Assembly: GCA_040768125.1 (NCBI GenBank)
Contig: JAXGNG010000004.1
Coordinates: forward strand, 1-64,000
Length of the DNA: 64,000 nucleotides
Origin: RBG-16-49-21 sp040768125
GTDB taxonomy: Bacteria; Spirochaetota; UBA4802; UBA5550
Direction: 5' to 3'
Positions within the stretch are counted from its first letter, which is position 1. Each line of letters begins with the position of its first letter. Position numbers and translations under genes: made by a program. Below are positions 16,129-25,671 of this stretch, piece by piece. The notes below the pieces were generated by a model. That model had not been told where the DNA came from. It saw only the letters and a program-made list of their open reading frames with translations, and ran no database searches.

Positions 16129-18833
16129 CGCAGGGCGTTCATGCGCTCCAGGGTGTCCCTGAGGAGCTTGAGCTGCTCGCCGTACCTGGTCCAGTTCCCC
16201 TCGCGAAGGCTCGCCTCGGCCTGGTTGTAGTGGTTCATCGCCCGCGTGGCGAGCTCCCTGAAGCGCATCTCCGGTGAACCCGTTGCCAGGGCGCCCTCGT
16301 CGATCATGGCGGCGCCGGAGAATAGGCGCTCCAGGCCGGCGGAGAGGTTTTCCTCCATAACGATCCTGTCCGCGAAGGCGAGGATGACCCGCTGGAGCTC
16401 CGGCATCTCGCTCGTTTCCGCCTTGAGATAGAGCGGCTCGATGTAGAGGATCGATTCCTCGATCGGTATGGCGAGCATGTTGCCCCGTATCACGCTCGTC
16501 CCCTTCTGGCTCCAGAGGGCGAGCTGGCGCGATATGTCGGGGTTCTGGTTGATGCGCGCCTCGATCTGGAGGGGCCCGTAGGAGAGCTTGTCCTTCGGGA
16601 GCTGGTAGAGCTTCAGTTCTCCGTAATCGGGCATATCGCACTTGGCCGTGAGGAAGGCGATCATGTTGTCCTTGTTCAGGGGAGTGAAGGGCAGTATGAC
16701 GAGAAACTCGTCCCGGGGCTCGTCGGGGAGCCGGGTCACCAGGTAGTAGCTCTGCACCTGCTCCTCCTGGTTGGCGTAGATCTGCCGGGCGATGTGCCAC
16801 GCGTCCTCGTTGTTGTAGAAGACCACGGGGTCGGTCATGTGGTACTGGAGGAGCATCTGGGACTGTATCGAGAAGTAGGCCTCGGGGTAGCGCACGTGGC
16901 CCTTCAGGGGCTCGGGCATCTTCGCCATGTCCTTGAATATGCCCGGGAAGAGCTTCGCGTAGACCTTGATGATCGGGTCCTTCGTGTCGGAGATATAGTA
17001 GTCCATCCCCCCGTTGTAGGCGTCGATGACCACCTTGACGCTGTTGCGAATGTAGTTGATCTTCTTCCTGTCGATGGAGATCGGGGTCGAGTAGGGGAAG
17101 CGGTCCGTCGTGGTGTAGGCGTCGATGACCCAGTAGAGCTTCCCGTCGGCCACGGCGACGTAGGGATCGGAATCGAATTCCAGGAAGGGGGTGAACTCCT
17201 TGACCATGTCCGTGATGTTGCGGCGGAAATGGAAGCGGCTCGTGGGAAGGATGTTCCCGGAGATCAGGATGTTGATGTCCTTGAACGCCGCGGCGAACAG
17301 GACGCGCTTGAAAAGAGAATCCAGGGGCGTCCCGCCTGTTCCCCCGTAGATCGCCAGGCGGTTTTCCTCACCCGATGGGTAGTCGAACTCCTTCATTGTG
17401 GTGTTTGTGATGATGTAGGAGTTCCTGCTCTCGCCGAAGTAAATCTCCGGGCGTTCCAGGGAGATGTCGATTTTCTTCTTGGGGGGAATGTCGTAGATGA
17501 GCATCTCGGGCTGGCCCTCCGTGGTGGCCCTGTCAACGCGGGACATGACCACGCCGTAGCCGTGGGTGTACATGAGGTGCTCGTTCTGCCAGGTGCGGCT
17601 CTGTTTACCCAGGCGCTCGATGGATATCTCCCTTGCCGAGATGTTCACCGCGATCTTCCTGTTGTTGACGATGTAGCGGTCAACGTCCACATCGTTAAAG
17701 AAGTAGTAGGGCTTCAGTTCCTGGAGCTGCTTGTAGGCCTGTTTCAGGGGCCGCCAGTCCCAGACCCGGATGTTGTCCAGGGTGTTCCGGTTCTTCGCGA
17801 TGTCCCGGTAGGTGAGGTTCTGGTTGTTGGCGAAAGGGATTTCCTTCACCCGCTCGATGTCGTAGGCGATGCGCGTGAACTTGATGTTGTATTCGATGAA
17901 CTTCTTTTCCTTTTCAAGCTCGTTGGGCTCCACGACGAAGCGCTGCTGGAGCCCCGGATACACCTTCCCCAGGATGAAGAAGACGGGTATGATGGCGGCC
18001 AGGACGATCAGGGGGAGCTTGAAGCTCCGCTTGAAGATGTTGAACAGGAAGAGCGCCGCGGCGATGAAGGCGATCACCATGGCGGCGTTGTACGCCACCA
18101 GGTTCGCGTGCACCGCGGTGTAGCCCGCGCCGTAGATCTTCCCGATCCTGGCGAAGAGGAGATCGTAGGCGTCCAGCCGGTAGCCGACGCCGAAGAGGAA
18201 CACCATCAAGGCCAGGAGCGTGGAGAGGTGGGCCCGGGCGAAGAGGGAGAACTCCATACGGCTGTTTTTTACCAGGATCCCTCCGTTGACCACGTGGAAG
18301 ACCGCGGAAAAAAGCACGGTGATGACCAGGGCCGCCATGAGCCAGCCGTAGAGGAACTGGAGGAAGGGGAGCCTGAAGACATAGAAGCCGAGATCCAGGT
18401 TGAAGACCGGGTCCGCGGGAAATCCCTCGAAGGGGACGCTGTTACGAAAGAGAAGATATTCTTTCCAGAAGGAGGACGCGGCGCCTCCCATCATGAACCC
18501 GGCGACCAGTACTCCCGCCGCCAGTATGATGAAAAGGGCCCGTTTCGGAGAACCGAGTATCGGTATCTGGAGCCTGGTCAGGATGGAGCTCGCGAAGATC
18601 CTTCCCCTGCCGCCGAGGATGCGTATGAGCAGAAAATTCAGGGAAAAGATGCCGACGAATATCACCCCGAAGAGGAGATGGACGTTGAATTTCGTAAGGA
18701 GGAGGACCCAGAAGATCGTGAGGCCCCCGTACATCTTGAACCATATATAGTCGATGTAGAAGCCGGAGGTAAAGGCGATCAGGATATAAAGGAGAAAGAA
18801 GATGGTAAGGCCTATCGCGAGTTTCTTGTTCAT
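16125..18833 (-). CDS. UPF0182 family large membrane protein
   Basis: 902 residues, the usual size for COG1615. The N-terminal third has about seven membrane helices (first ILIAFTSGFYIDYIWF), with the family segments DPVFNLDLGFYVFRLPFLQFLYGWL and ARAHLSTLLALMVFLFGVGYRLD. The remaining 600 residues are extracytoplasmic and include NNRKIAVNISAREIS, YTHGYGVVMS and EPLYLKAE, all typical. The C-terminus is a coiled helical segment. The function of the family is unknown. A strong ribosome site (AAGGAAAGCGCC) precedes the ATG. It is followed with a 4-base overlap by malQ and is divergent from the aminotransferase gene. Confidence 0.93.
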   Translation of the reverse strand: MNKKLAIGLTIFFLLYILIAFTSGFYIDYIWFKMYGGLTIFWVLLLTKFNVHLLFGVIFVGIFSLNFLLIRILGGRGRIFASSILTRLQIPILGSPKRALFIILAAGVLVAGFMMGGAASSFWKEYLLFRNSVPFEGFPADPVFNLDLGFYVFRLPFLQFLYGWLMAALVITVLFSAVFHVVNGGILVKNSRMEFSLFARAHLSTLLALMVFLFGVGYRLDAYDLLFARIGKIYGAGYTAVHANLVAYNAAMVIAFIAAALFLFNIFKRSFKLPLIVLAAIIPVFFILGKVYPGLQQRFVVEPNELEKEKKFIEYNIKFTRIAYDIERVKEIPFANNQNLTYRDIAKNRNTLDNIRVWDWRPLKQAYKQLQELKPYYFFNDVDVDRYIVNNRKIAVNISAREISIERLGKQSRTWQNEHLMYTHGYGVVMSRVDRATTEGQPEMLIYDIPPKKKIDISLERPEIYFGESRNSYIITNTTMKEFDYPSGEENRLAIYGGTGGTPLDSLFKRVLFAAAFKDINILISGNILPTSRFHFRRNITDMVKEFTPFLEFDSDPYVAVADGKLYWVIDAYTTTDRFPYSTPISIDRKKINYIRNSVKVVIDAYNGGMDYYISDTKDPIIKVYAKLFPGIFKDMAKMPEPLKGHVRYPEAYFSIQSQMLLQYHMTDPVVFYNNEDAWHIARQIYANQEEQVQSYYLVTRLPDEPRDEFLVILPFTPLNKDNMIAFLTAKCDMPDYGELKLYQLPKDKLSYGPLQIEARINQNPDISRQLALWSQKGTSVIRGNMLAIPIEESILYIEPLYLKAETSEMPELQRVILAFADRIVMEENLSAGLERLFSGAAMIDEGALATGSPEMRFRELATRAMNHYNQAEASLREGNWTRYGEQLKLLRDTLERMNALR

Positions 18834-18973
18834 GGCGCTTTCCTTCGGGCGTGGATCTGGTCGCGCGGCCCCTGAAGGGCCACGGCATGTTCAGCAAGGA
18901 TCATACCTTTGCGCCGGTTAATCAAGCGATTTTTTTTAAGGCGTCGCGTGGCCCCTCGGGGGCCATTTTCACC

Positions 18974-19002
18974 TTGACAGGGCGGGGCGCCCCGGGTAAG
19001 GA
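18974..19002 (+). promoter_or_regulatory. Promoter of the aminotransferase gene
   Basis: TTGACA (18974-18979) and TAAGGA (18997-19002) are 17 bases apart. The spacer is extremely GC-rich and holds the palindrome GGGGCGCCCC. The -10 resembles the TAAGGT of the rpsU promoter in this window. Upstream lies a hairpin, TGGCCCC/GGGGCCA (about 18954-18970). Confidence 0.5.
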
Positions 19003-19069
19003 GACGGGATTGCACTGGCGGTGCGGAGCCGGCGACATGAACGACCTGAAGAACAGCAACGGAGAAAAA

Positions 19070-20215
19070 ATGATATCGAGGAAGGTCCTGGGGGTGAAGC
19101 CCTTCATGGTGATGGATGTCATGGCCCGGGCCGAGGAGATGGAGAAGGCGGGAAGCGACATCATCCACCTGGAGGTGGGGGAGCCCGATTTCGAGACACC
19201 CGAGGTGATACGCGAGGCGGCGATCGAGGCCATACGCTCCGGCGCCACCCACTACACCCACGCCCTGGGGATGCGTGAGCTCAGGGAGGAGATATGCGCC
19301 CACTATCACCGGGAATACGGCGTTTCCGTGACGCCGGACCGCGTCCTGGTCACCTCGGGGACCTCCCCGGCCATGCTTCTCATGATGCTTTCGCTCCTTG
19401 AGCCGGAGGACGAGGTGGTCGTGTCCAACCCCCACTACGCCTGCTATCCGAATTTCGTCGAGGCCGTGGGAGGGGTCGTCCTCGAGGCGCGGACCCTGCC
19501 CGAGGACGGGTTCATCTATCGCCCGGAAGTCATACGCCGGCTCCTCACGAAGCGCACCAAGGCGATTCTGATCAATTCCCCCTCGAACCCCACGGGTATC
19601 GTCATGAACGGCGCCCACCTCGAGGAGATCGCCGGGTTCGAGGAGCAGTTCATCCTCTCGGACGAGATCTATCATGGCCTCGTCTACGAGGGGAGGGCGC
19701 CTTCGATACTGGAGTACACGGACCGGGCCTTCGTGATCAACGGCTTTTCGAAGCTCTACGCCATGACGGGGTGGCGCCTGGGATACCTGATCTTCCCGAA
19801 GGGGTTCTCCCGGACCATGGAGCGCCTCCACCAGAATTTCGCCATCTCGGCCAACAGCTTCGTGCAGATCGCCGGGCTCGCGGCGCTCCGCCACGCCGGG
19901 CCCGACGTCGAGGCCATGCGGAGCACCTACAACGAACGACGCGTGTACATGATCCGCCGCCTCAGGGAGATGGGCTTCCGGATCCACGTGGAGCCCACGG
20001 GGGCCTTCTACGTCTTCGCCGACGCGAGGGATTTCTGCGACGATTCCTACCGGGAGGCCTTCACCATACTCGAAAAGGTCAAGGTGGGGGTCACGCCTGG
20101 GGTGGATTTCGGGTCCGGCGGCGAGGGCTTCATCCGCTTTTCCTACGCCAATTCCCTGGAAAACATCAGGGAGGGTCTGGACCGCGTGGAATCCTACCTC
20201 CGGGAGAGAGGATAG
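19070..20215 (+). CDS. Class I/II pyridoxal phosphate aminotransferase
   Basis: 381 residues. Fold type I aminotransferase related to AspC/aromatic aminotransferases; substrate not determinable here. Visible landmarks: HLEVGEPDFETPE at the N-terminus, THYTHALGMRELREEI, the NSPSNPTG block, SDEIYHGLVYEG, the Schiff-base lysine in NGFSKLYAMTGWRLGY, and the C-terminal arginine in FIRFSYANS. The start was set at ATG preceded by GGAG with 5-base spacing; an in-frame ATG 33 bases upstream (19037) would add NDLKNSNGEK. It has its own promoter and a strong terminator, so it is a single-gene unit. Confidence 0.92.
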   Translation: MISRKVLGVKPFMVMDVMARAEEMEKAGSDIIHLEVGEPDFETPEVIREAAIEAIRSGATHYTHALGMRELREEICAHYHREYGVSVTPDRVLVTSGTSPAMLLMMLSLLEPEDEVVVSNPHYACYPNFVEAVGGVVLEARTLPEDGFIYRPEVIRRLLTKRTKAILINSPSNPTGIVMNGAHLEEIAGFEEQFILSDEIYHGLVYEGRAPSILEYTDRAFVINGFSKLYAMTGWRLGYLIFPKGFSRTMERLHQNFAISANSFVQIAGLAALRHAGPDVEAMRSTYNERRVYMIRRLREMGFRIHVEPTGAFYVFADARDFCDDSYREAFTILEKVKVGVTPGVDFGSGGEGFIRFSYANSLENIREGLDRVESYLRERG

Positions 20216-20421
20216 GGGCGCGGATTGAAACGCCGCGACACGCATCGGCGCTAAGCCATGGCAGTGGCGGGCATACGAGACGCGTATCCATGGCGTGCCA
20301 TGCCCCGGGTGATGAAGGGGATGTCCGGTCCGGCCTTCCGGTGAGGATCCCCTTTCCCGCGATTAATGTTTTGACAAAATCAAGATGTCCATCGATCACC
20401 TTCTGAACCACGGGTGCCCGT

Positions 20422-20467
20422 GGCCGCCGGCGGCGCGGTTTCGGCCCCGGCGGGCGGCCTTTTTTTA
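20422..20467 (+). terminator. Rho-independent terminator after the aminotransferase
   Basis: GGCCGCC pairs with GGCGGCC, with further inner G-C pairs, followed directly by seven T residues. It lies in the 289-base gap before tatT, which otherwise shows no gene. Confidence 0.8.
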
Positions 20468-20495
20468 TTGACTTCCAGCCCCGCGCTGGTATCGT
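20468..20495 (+). promoter_or_regulatory. Promoter of the TRAP operon, start site close to the ATG
   Basis: TTGACT (20468-20473) and TATCGT (20490-20495) are 16 bases apart, and TG one base before the -10 makes it an extended -10. The predicted start near 20502 leaves only a few bases before the ATG at 20505, so the mRNA may be leaderless; no ribosome site is seen there. Confidence 0.5.
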
Positions 20496-20504
20496 GTCAT
20501 CATT

Positions 20505-21455
20505 ATGAGAACGCATCCTGGTGGCCATCGACGCAGACTTCTGGCCTGTTGCGCCGCCCTGATCGCGGCCTCGGCCATGTCGGCCTGCTCCCTCAACCGG
20601 ACGGCGGTCAGGCTCGTGGCGGACGCCCTCGCCTCGGGCGCGGCGGGCTCCTCCTTCAGCAGCGACGACGACCCGGAACTGGTGGGGGACGCCGTTCCCT
20701 TCGCCCTGAAGCTCTACGAAAGCCTCCTCGATACGGTCACTGACAATCCGAACCTCTATCTTGCCGCGGGGAGCGGCTACGTGATGTACGCCAACGCCTG
20801 GGTGCAGACACCCGCTGACATGCTCCCCGATTCCGAGTTCGCCAGGAAGCGGGAGCAGACCGACCGGGCCCGGAGGCTCTACCTCCGGGGGAGGGACTAT
20901 ACCCTCCAGGGTATCGAGGTGCGGCATCCCGGATTCAGAAGCGCCCTTGACGGCGGCGCGGCGCGGGAGTATTTTGATACCATGAAGGGGGAGGACGTCC
21001 CCTTTCTCTACTGGGCCGCCGCCGGGTGGATCGCCGCCTGGGCCGCCGATCCCTTTGACGTGGAGACGGGCATCGGCGTGAAAAAGGCGGCGGCCATGAT
21101 GGAGGCGGCCCTGCGGATCAACGAGGCGTGGGACGAGGGCTCCCTCCATGAGTTCTTCCTGCTCTATTACGGCGCCCTCCCGGAGTCGATGGGGGGGAGC
21201 GAGGATAAGGCACGGCGGCATTTCGAGCGGGCCGTGGCCCTGTCGAAGGGTAAACGGGCCTCGCCCTTTGTGGCCCTGGCCTCCACGGTTTCCGTGAAGA
21301 ACCAGAACGAGAAGGAATTTGTCGAACTGTTGAACCGGGCCCTGGCGGTCGACGTGAAGGAGAAATACCCGGGCCGCCTCGCCAATGTCATCGCGCAGCG
21401 CAGGGCGCGGTGGCTCCTGGACCACAGGGGCGACCGCTTCCTGGGCGCAGAATGA
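20505..21455 (+). CDS. tatT: TatT-like TPR lipoprotein of a TRAP transporter
   Basis: 316 residues. Predicted lipoprotein: basic N-terminus, hydrophobic LLACCAALIAASAMSAC with lipobox M-S-A-C at Cys28. The mature part is all-helical with TPR-like units (LYLAAGSGYVMYANAWVQ, FLYWAAAGWIAAWAA, KARRHFERAVALSKG), matching the TatT component (TP0956 of Treponema pallidum), a trimeric periplasmic protein that pairs with the solute-binding protein TatP. The next two genes are the binding protein and fused permease, in the same order as in T. pallidum. The ligand is not known; hydrophobic ligands have been proposed for the family. Confidence 0.9.
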   Translation: MRTHPGGHRRRLLACCAALIAASAMSACSLNRTAVRLVADALASGAAGSSFSSDDDPELVGDAVPFALKLYESLLDTVTDNPNLYLAAGSGYVMYANAWVQTPADMLPDSEFARKREQTDRARRLYLRGRDYTLQGIEVRHPGFRSALDGGAAREYFDTMKGEDVPFLYWAAAGWIAAWAADPFDVETGIGVKKAAAMMEAALRINEAWDEGSLHEFFLLYYGALPESMGGSEDKARRHFERAVALSKGKRASPFVALASTVSVKNQNEKEFVELLNRALAVDVKEKYPGRLANVIAQRRARWLLDHRGDRFLGAE

Positions 21456-21471
21456 TCGAGAGGGATACACG

Positions 21472-22467
21472 ATGAGAAGATGGTCGATGCTTATAATGGG
21501 TGTCATAATGGCCGCGGCGTTTGCCCTGCCGGCCCGGGCGGTCACCGTCAAGCTCGGGAGCATTGCCCCCGACGGCTCGCCGTGGGACATCGCGCTGAAA
21601 AAGATCGCCGCGGAATGGAAGTCGCTCTCCGGCGGCGCCGTTGATATCAAAATTTATCCCGGAGGGATCGTCGGCAACGAGCCGGACATGATACGGAAGA
21701 TGCGGATCGGCCAGCTCCAGGCGGCGATCTTCACCGGCATGGGGATGAGCTATATCACTCCCGAGGTTTTTTCCCTGAGCCTTCCCTTCCTGGTCAGGAA
21801 CGACGAGGAGCTCGATTACCTGATGAAGAAAACCGGTCCCCGCTTCGCCCGACTCATCGAGGCGAAGGGGTTCGTCGTCGTCGTCTGGTCGAAGGCGGGA
21901 TGGGTTAATTTCTTTTCGCGTAAACCGGTGATCTATCCCCGGGACCTGAAGGCCCAGAAACTGGCGGTCGCCGAGGGCGACGCGGAAATACTCCAGTCCT
22001 GGCGTGCCATGGGGTACAGCGCCGTGCCCCTGGCGACCAACGACCTGATGACGTCGCTCCAGAACGGGATGGTGGAGGCATTCTATTCCCCGCCACTGGT
22101 GGCCGCGTCGTTCCAGTGGTTCGGCATCGCGAAGCACATGTGCGGCCTGCGGATCGCGCCGATGATCGGGGGCCTCGTGGTAAGCAAGAAGACGTGGGAC
22201 TCGATTCCCGCCGGGACCAGGCAGAAGCTCGTCGCCTCGGCGAAGCGGATCGTTGACGAGATGTACGCCGAGACCCAGGCCCTGGAGAGCACCGCCATCG
22301 TCACCATGCGGAAGCACGGCCTGCAGATACACCAGGTGCCCCCCGACGCGGTGGTCCTCTGGCGGAAGGAGGCACAGCGCGGGTACGACGCGTATGTCGG
22401 CAAGACCTTTTCCCGCGATCTCCTGAGGCAGCTCCAGGATTACCTTCGGGAATACCGCAAGAAATAA
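21472..22467 (+). CDS. tatP: TRAP transporter solute-binding protein (DctP/TatP type)
   Basis: 331 residues with a cleavable signal peptide (MLIMGVIMAAAFALPARAV). Periplasmic receptor that delivers the ligand to the TRAP permease. Family features: KLGSIAPDGSPWD at the mature start, GGIVGNEPDMIRKMRIGQLQAA, LPFLVRNDEELDYL, the Y/F-S-R-K-P segment with the arginine region that usually contacts carboxylates (NFFSRKPVIYPRDLKAQKLAV), and GMVEAFYSPP. The start was set at the ATG with GAGAGGG nearby, 16 bases after tatT. It shares its stop TAA with the permease start (TAATG). Confidence 0.93.
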   Translation: MRRWSMLIMGVIMAAAFALPARAVTVKLGSIAPDGSPWDIALKKIAAEWKSLSGGAVDIKIYPGGIVGNEPDMIRKMRIGQLQAAIFTGMGMSYITPEVFSLSLPFLVRNDEELDYLMKKTGPRFARLIEAKGFVVVVWSKAGWVNFFSRKPVIYPRDLKAQKLAVAEGDAEILQSWRAMGYSAVPLATNDLMTSLQNGMVEAFYSPPLVAASFQWFGIAKHMCGLRIAPMIGGLVVSKKTWDSIPAGTRQKLVASAKRIVDEMYAETQALESTAIVTMRKHGLQIHQVPPDAVVLWRKEAQRGYDAYVGKTFSRDLLRQLQDYLREYRKK

Positions 22468-24332
22468 TGATAATGAAAAAAATCCTCACCGCCCTGCACA
22501 GGACGGAGAACGGCGTCGCCGGCGCGGTCCTCCTCCTCATGGCCGCCATCCCGGCCCTCGAGGTCGTCGTGCGCAAGGTTTTTTCCACGGGCGTGCCGAA
22601 CTCGAGCGACTACCTCCAGCACCTGGTGCTCTGGACGACCTTCCTCGCCGGGGCGATCGCCTCGCGGGAGCGAAGGCACCTGTCCCTCTCCGCGGGCATG
22701 GAGTTCATCCCGGAGGGCGCCCGGCGGTGGATCTACGCCGGCACGGGGTTCCTCTCATCGGCGATCTGCACAGCCTTTGCCTGGTGCGCGCTGTCCCTGG
22801 CCGTCATCGGGTTCGACCCGACGAGGAGGGTGGGGCCCTTTTCCATACAGCTGATTGCCGCGATCATGCCCTTCGGGTACGCCGTCATGGCGGCGCGCTT
22901 CGTCACGGGGGCCCCCACGGGCCGCGCGGGGAAGATCATCGCGGCCACGGGGATTCTCCTCGGCACGTTCCTCTCCCTCGGTCAGATCGCGAGCATTTTC
23001 CCCGGCGCCGCGGAGGCCCTGGCCCCGGTGGTCACGGCGTCACAGGCCGCGGCGGGGTTTATTTCGTTTCCGGTCCTGATACTTCTCATCGCCGCGGCCC
23101 TGGTGGACACGCCGATATTCATCGTCCTGGGCGGCGCCGCCTATTTCCTCTTCGTGCGGTCGGGCGCCTCCCTGGAGGTGATCCCGAACGAGGCCTACAC
23201 CCTACTTACGGGAAGCGCCATACCGGCCATTCCCCTCTTCGCCCTGACCGGCTTCATACTCTCGGAGGGGAAGGCGGGGGAACGCCTCATCGGGCTTTTC
23301 CGGGCCCTCTTCGGGTGGCTTCCCGGTGGGATGGCCGTCATGGCGATCCTGGTCTGCGCCTTCTTCACCACCTTCACCGGAGCGTCCGGCGTCACCATCC
23401 TGGCCCTGGGTGGCCTCCTGGCCTTCATCCTTACGAAGGGGGGGTATCGTGAGGGCTTTTCCTCCGGGCTGGTCACCTCCTCGGGAAGCATCGGGCTCCT
23501 CTTCCCGCCGAGCCTCCCGGTCATACTCTACGGCGTGGTGTCACAGATCAGCATCAAGCAGATGTACGCCGGGGGCATCATCCCCGGAGTGGTCATGGTG
23601 GCGGCCCTCTCGGCCATGGGGGTCCGCGCGGCCCTGCGCAGCGGCGTGAAGCGCGTGCCCTTCGATCCACGGGAGGCGCTCAGGGCGATACGCGGGTCGA
23701 TATGGGAGATACTCCTCCCGGTGATCATCATGGGAGGGTTCTTCTCAGGCCTCATGACCATCGTGGAAACCAGCTCCGTGGCCGTGCTCTACGCACTCTT
23801 CGTGGCCGTGGTGATCCAGCGCGACATCAGCCTGAAGGAGATCCCCCGGGTCCTCCTCAAGTGCTTCCCCATCATCGGTGGGATACTGGTCATCCTGGCC
23901 CTGGCCAAGGGACTTTCGTACTATATCGTGGACGCGGAGATCCCGATGCACCTTTCGGAGTGGATGCGCGCCCATATCCATTCGAAATATGTCTTTCTCC
24001 TGCTCCTGAACATCGCGCTCATCCTCACGGGCTGCCTGATGGACATCTACTCGGCGATCATGGTGGTGGTGCCCCTCATCATACCCCTCGGGGAGATTTT
24101 CGGCATTCATCCCGTGCACCTGGGGATAATATTTCTCGCCAACCTGGAACTCGGCTACCTCACGCCCCCCGTGGGGCTCAACCTTTTCCTGTCGTCCTAT
24201 CTCTTCAACAGGCCCCTGATTTCCGTCTACCGCCAGGTGCTGCCCTTCCTCCTGGTCCTCATCGCGGCGGTCCTGGTCATCACCTACGTGCCCTTCATCT
24301 CGACGGCGCTCCTCGACGTCGTGGGACAGTAG
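22467..24332 (+). CDS. Fused TRAP permease, DctQ-DctM (TatQM)
   Basis: 621 residues. Residues 1-150 form a four-helix DctQ-like small subunit (SSDYLQHLVLWTTFLAGAIASRERRHLSL is the Q signature); a linker helix leads into a 12-helix DctM large subunit with GSAIPAIPLFALTGFILSEG, FFTTFTGASGVTILALGG, GLVTSSGSIGLLFPPSLPVILYG and LELGYLTPPVGLNLFLSS. Sodium-driven secondary transport is known for the family. The fusion of Q and M is shared with T. pallidum TP0958 and other TRAP systems. The ATG overlaps the tatP stop by one base. Operon end: no clear terminator. Confidence 0.94.
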   Translation: MIMKKILTALHRTENGVAGAVLLLMAAIPALEVVVRKVFSTGVPNSSDYLQHLVLWTTFLAGAIASRERRHLSLSAGMEFIPEGARRWIYAGTGFLSSAICTAFAWCALSLAVIGFDPTRRVGPFSIQLIAAIMPFGYAVMAARFVTGAPTGRAGKIIAATGILLGTFLSLGQIASIFPGAAEALAPVVTASQAAAGFISFPVLILLIAAALVDTPIFIVLGGAAYFLFVRSGASLEVIPNEAYTLLTGSAIPAIPLFALTGFILSEGKAGERLIGLFRALFGWLPGGMAVMAILVCAFFTTFTGASGVTILALGGLLAFILTKGGYREGFSSGLVTSSGSIGLLFPPSLPVILYGVVSQISIKQMYAGGIIPGVVMVAALSAMGVRAALRSGVKRVPFDPREALRAIRGSIWEILLPVIIMGGFFSGLMTIVETSSVAVLYALFVAVVIQRDISLKEIPRVLLKCFPIIGGILVILALAKGLSYYIVDAEIPMHLSEWMRAHIHSKYVFLLLLNIALILTGCLMDIYSAIMVVVPLIIPLGEIFGIHPVHLGIIFLANLELGYLTPPVGLNLFLSSYLFNRPLISVYRQVLPFLLVLIAAVLVITYVPFISTALLDVVGQ

Positions 24333-24458
24333 AGGGGCGGCGGAGGCAGTCCACGCGCGGGAATACCCCGGGAGCGGCCCGGGGGGCCTACCCGTGGGAA
24401 TCACCGGTGGTTTAGGATTAAGGGAATTATCGTGAGGGAGGTCCGGTCCCGCGCCGGT

Positions 24459-25586
24459 TCAGATGGCTATCTGGAAGACGCGGTAGCCCTTGTAGCGGTC
24501 GGCGTTGACGTATTTCAGCGCGCCGATCATCTTCACGTTGCTCTCGACGATGAGGGAGCAATCGGACTGGTTGAAGCCCATGCCGATGCCGATCTCGATG
24601 GTCTTGAGGATCAGGATCTGGTCGATGTTCCGTCCCCGGTATTCGGGCATCACCCCCATGAGGATCGTCCGCAGGGTACGCGTCCTCTTCACCCTCCAGA
24701 GGAGCCGCAGGAGCCTCCAGGGGTAGAGCCTGCCGTTCAGTGCGGTGATGCCCGGGTTCGCGTCGGGAACGGAAAAGATGAAGCCCACTGTTTTGCCCTC
24801 GTGCTCGGCGAAGATCGCCAGTTCCGGGATGATGACCATCTGGAGTTCACTGAACATCTTTTCGAATTGCCTGTCCGTAAGGGCGATATGCCCCTCGTTT
24901 CCCTCCCAGGCGGCGTTGAAGATCCTCTTCACGTCCTCGGCGCGCCGGGGGATGTCGCGTTTTTTCGCGGTGACGAAATTAATATCGGACTGCTTCATCA
25001 TCTCGTCGCGCATGGCGAAAAGTGGTTCCCAGTTGAGGCCGTCCTCCTTGACCATGAAGCAGAACCAGTCCACCTCTTTTTCGAAGCCGAAGGCCAGGGC
25101 GTGCTTTTCATACCAGTGTGCGAAATGAAACATGCCGATAACGGGCATGCGGCCGTTGTTGAACATGTCGAAGCCGACGGAATCGTAGACCGTGAAGCTC
25201 TGGGGACCCACCATCCTCTTCTTGCCCTTGGCGCGGAGGTTGTCCCGCGCGGTTTCGAAGAGGGCTTTGGACACCGCCAGGTCGTCGATGCATTCATAAA
25301 AGCCGAAGAATCCCGTTTCCCTGTCGTACTTTTCCTCGTACAGGGAGTAGGTGTGCGCGGTTATCCTGCCGGCGGGGGCGCCGTCCTTGTACGCGATGTA
25401 GAAATCCGCCTGCCCGTACTCGAAGAAATATCCCTTTTCGGGATCGAAGAATTCCTTCATGTCGGCGATAACCGGGGGCACCCAGGCGGGATCGGCCTTG
25501 TAGATGCCAGCGGTCCAGGGCAGCTTGATGAAATCCATCATCATTTTTTTATCGGTCACATGTCGAACTTCTATCTTCGCGGACAT
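24459..25586 (-). CDS. GNAT-fold acyltransferase-like protein (YghO-like)
   Basis: 375 residues, likely two tandem GNAT-like halves. Residues 1-130 include PWTAGIYKADPAWVPP, FFEYGQADFYIAYKDGAPAGRITAH and GFFGFYECIDD. The second half holds FAEHEGKTVGFIFSVPDANPG and MPEYRGRNIDQILILKTIEIG, the position of the acetyl-CoA loop, with VESNVKMIGALKYVNADRYKGYRVF at the end. This layout matches YghO-like proteins of unknown substrate found in many bacteria. The ATG follows GAGGATACGACA. It stands alone between the TRAP operon and the EF-G-like gene. Confidence 0.75.
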   Translation of the reverse strand: MSAKIEVRHVTDKKMMMDFIKLPWTAGIYKADPAWVPPVIADMKEFFDPEKGYFFEYGQADFYIAYKDGAPAGRITAHTYSLYEEKYDRETGFFGFYECIDDLAVSKALFETARDNLRAKGKKRMVGPQSFTVYDSVGFDMFNNGRMPVIGMFHFAHWYEKHALAFGFEKEVDWFCFMVKEDGLNWEPLFAMRDEMMKQSDINFVTAKKRDIPRRAEDVKRIFNAAWEGNEGHIALTDRQFEKMFSELQMVIIPELAIFAEHEGKTVGFIFSVPDANPGITALNGRLYPWRLLRLLWRVKRTRTLRTILMGVMPEYRGRNIDQILILKTIEIGIGMGFNQSDCSLIVESNVKMIGALKYVNADRYKGYRVFQIAI

Positions 25587-25671
25587 TGTCGTATCCTCAT
25601 TTCATGGTATATGGGGCCGGGCTCGGCACCGGAAAAATGGAATCGCGTACGGTATGCAGAAAGGAGTGAAT

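Noticed and set aside
14599..16800. A 733-codon frame as one fused protein
   Set aside because: The part beyond the MIRERSSGV start is a shadow of the UPF0182 gene; malQ begins at 16128 with an ATGA overlap.
16794..18875. 693-codon frame antisense to the UPF0182 gene
   Set aside because: Extremely rich in Val, Asp, Gly and Glu with no hydrophobic core or motif; the opposite strand encodes a clear family member.
18830..20245. 471-codon frame antisense to the aminotransferase
   Set aside because: Shadow frame without recognisable domains; the plus strand has all aminotransferase motifs plus promoter and terminator.
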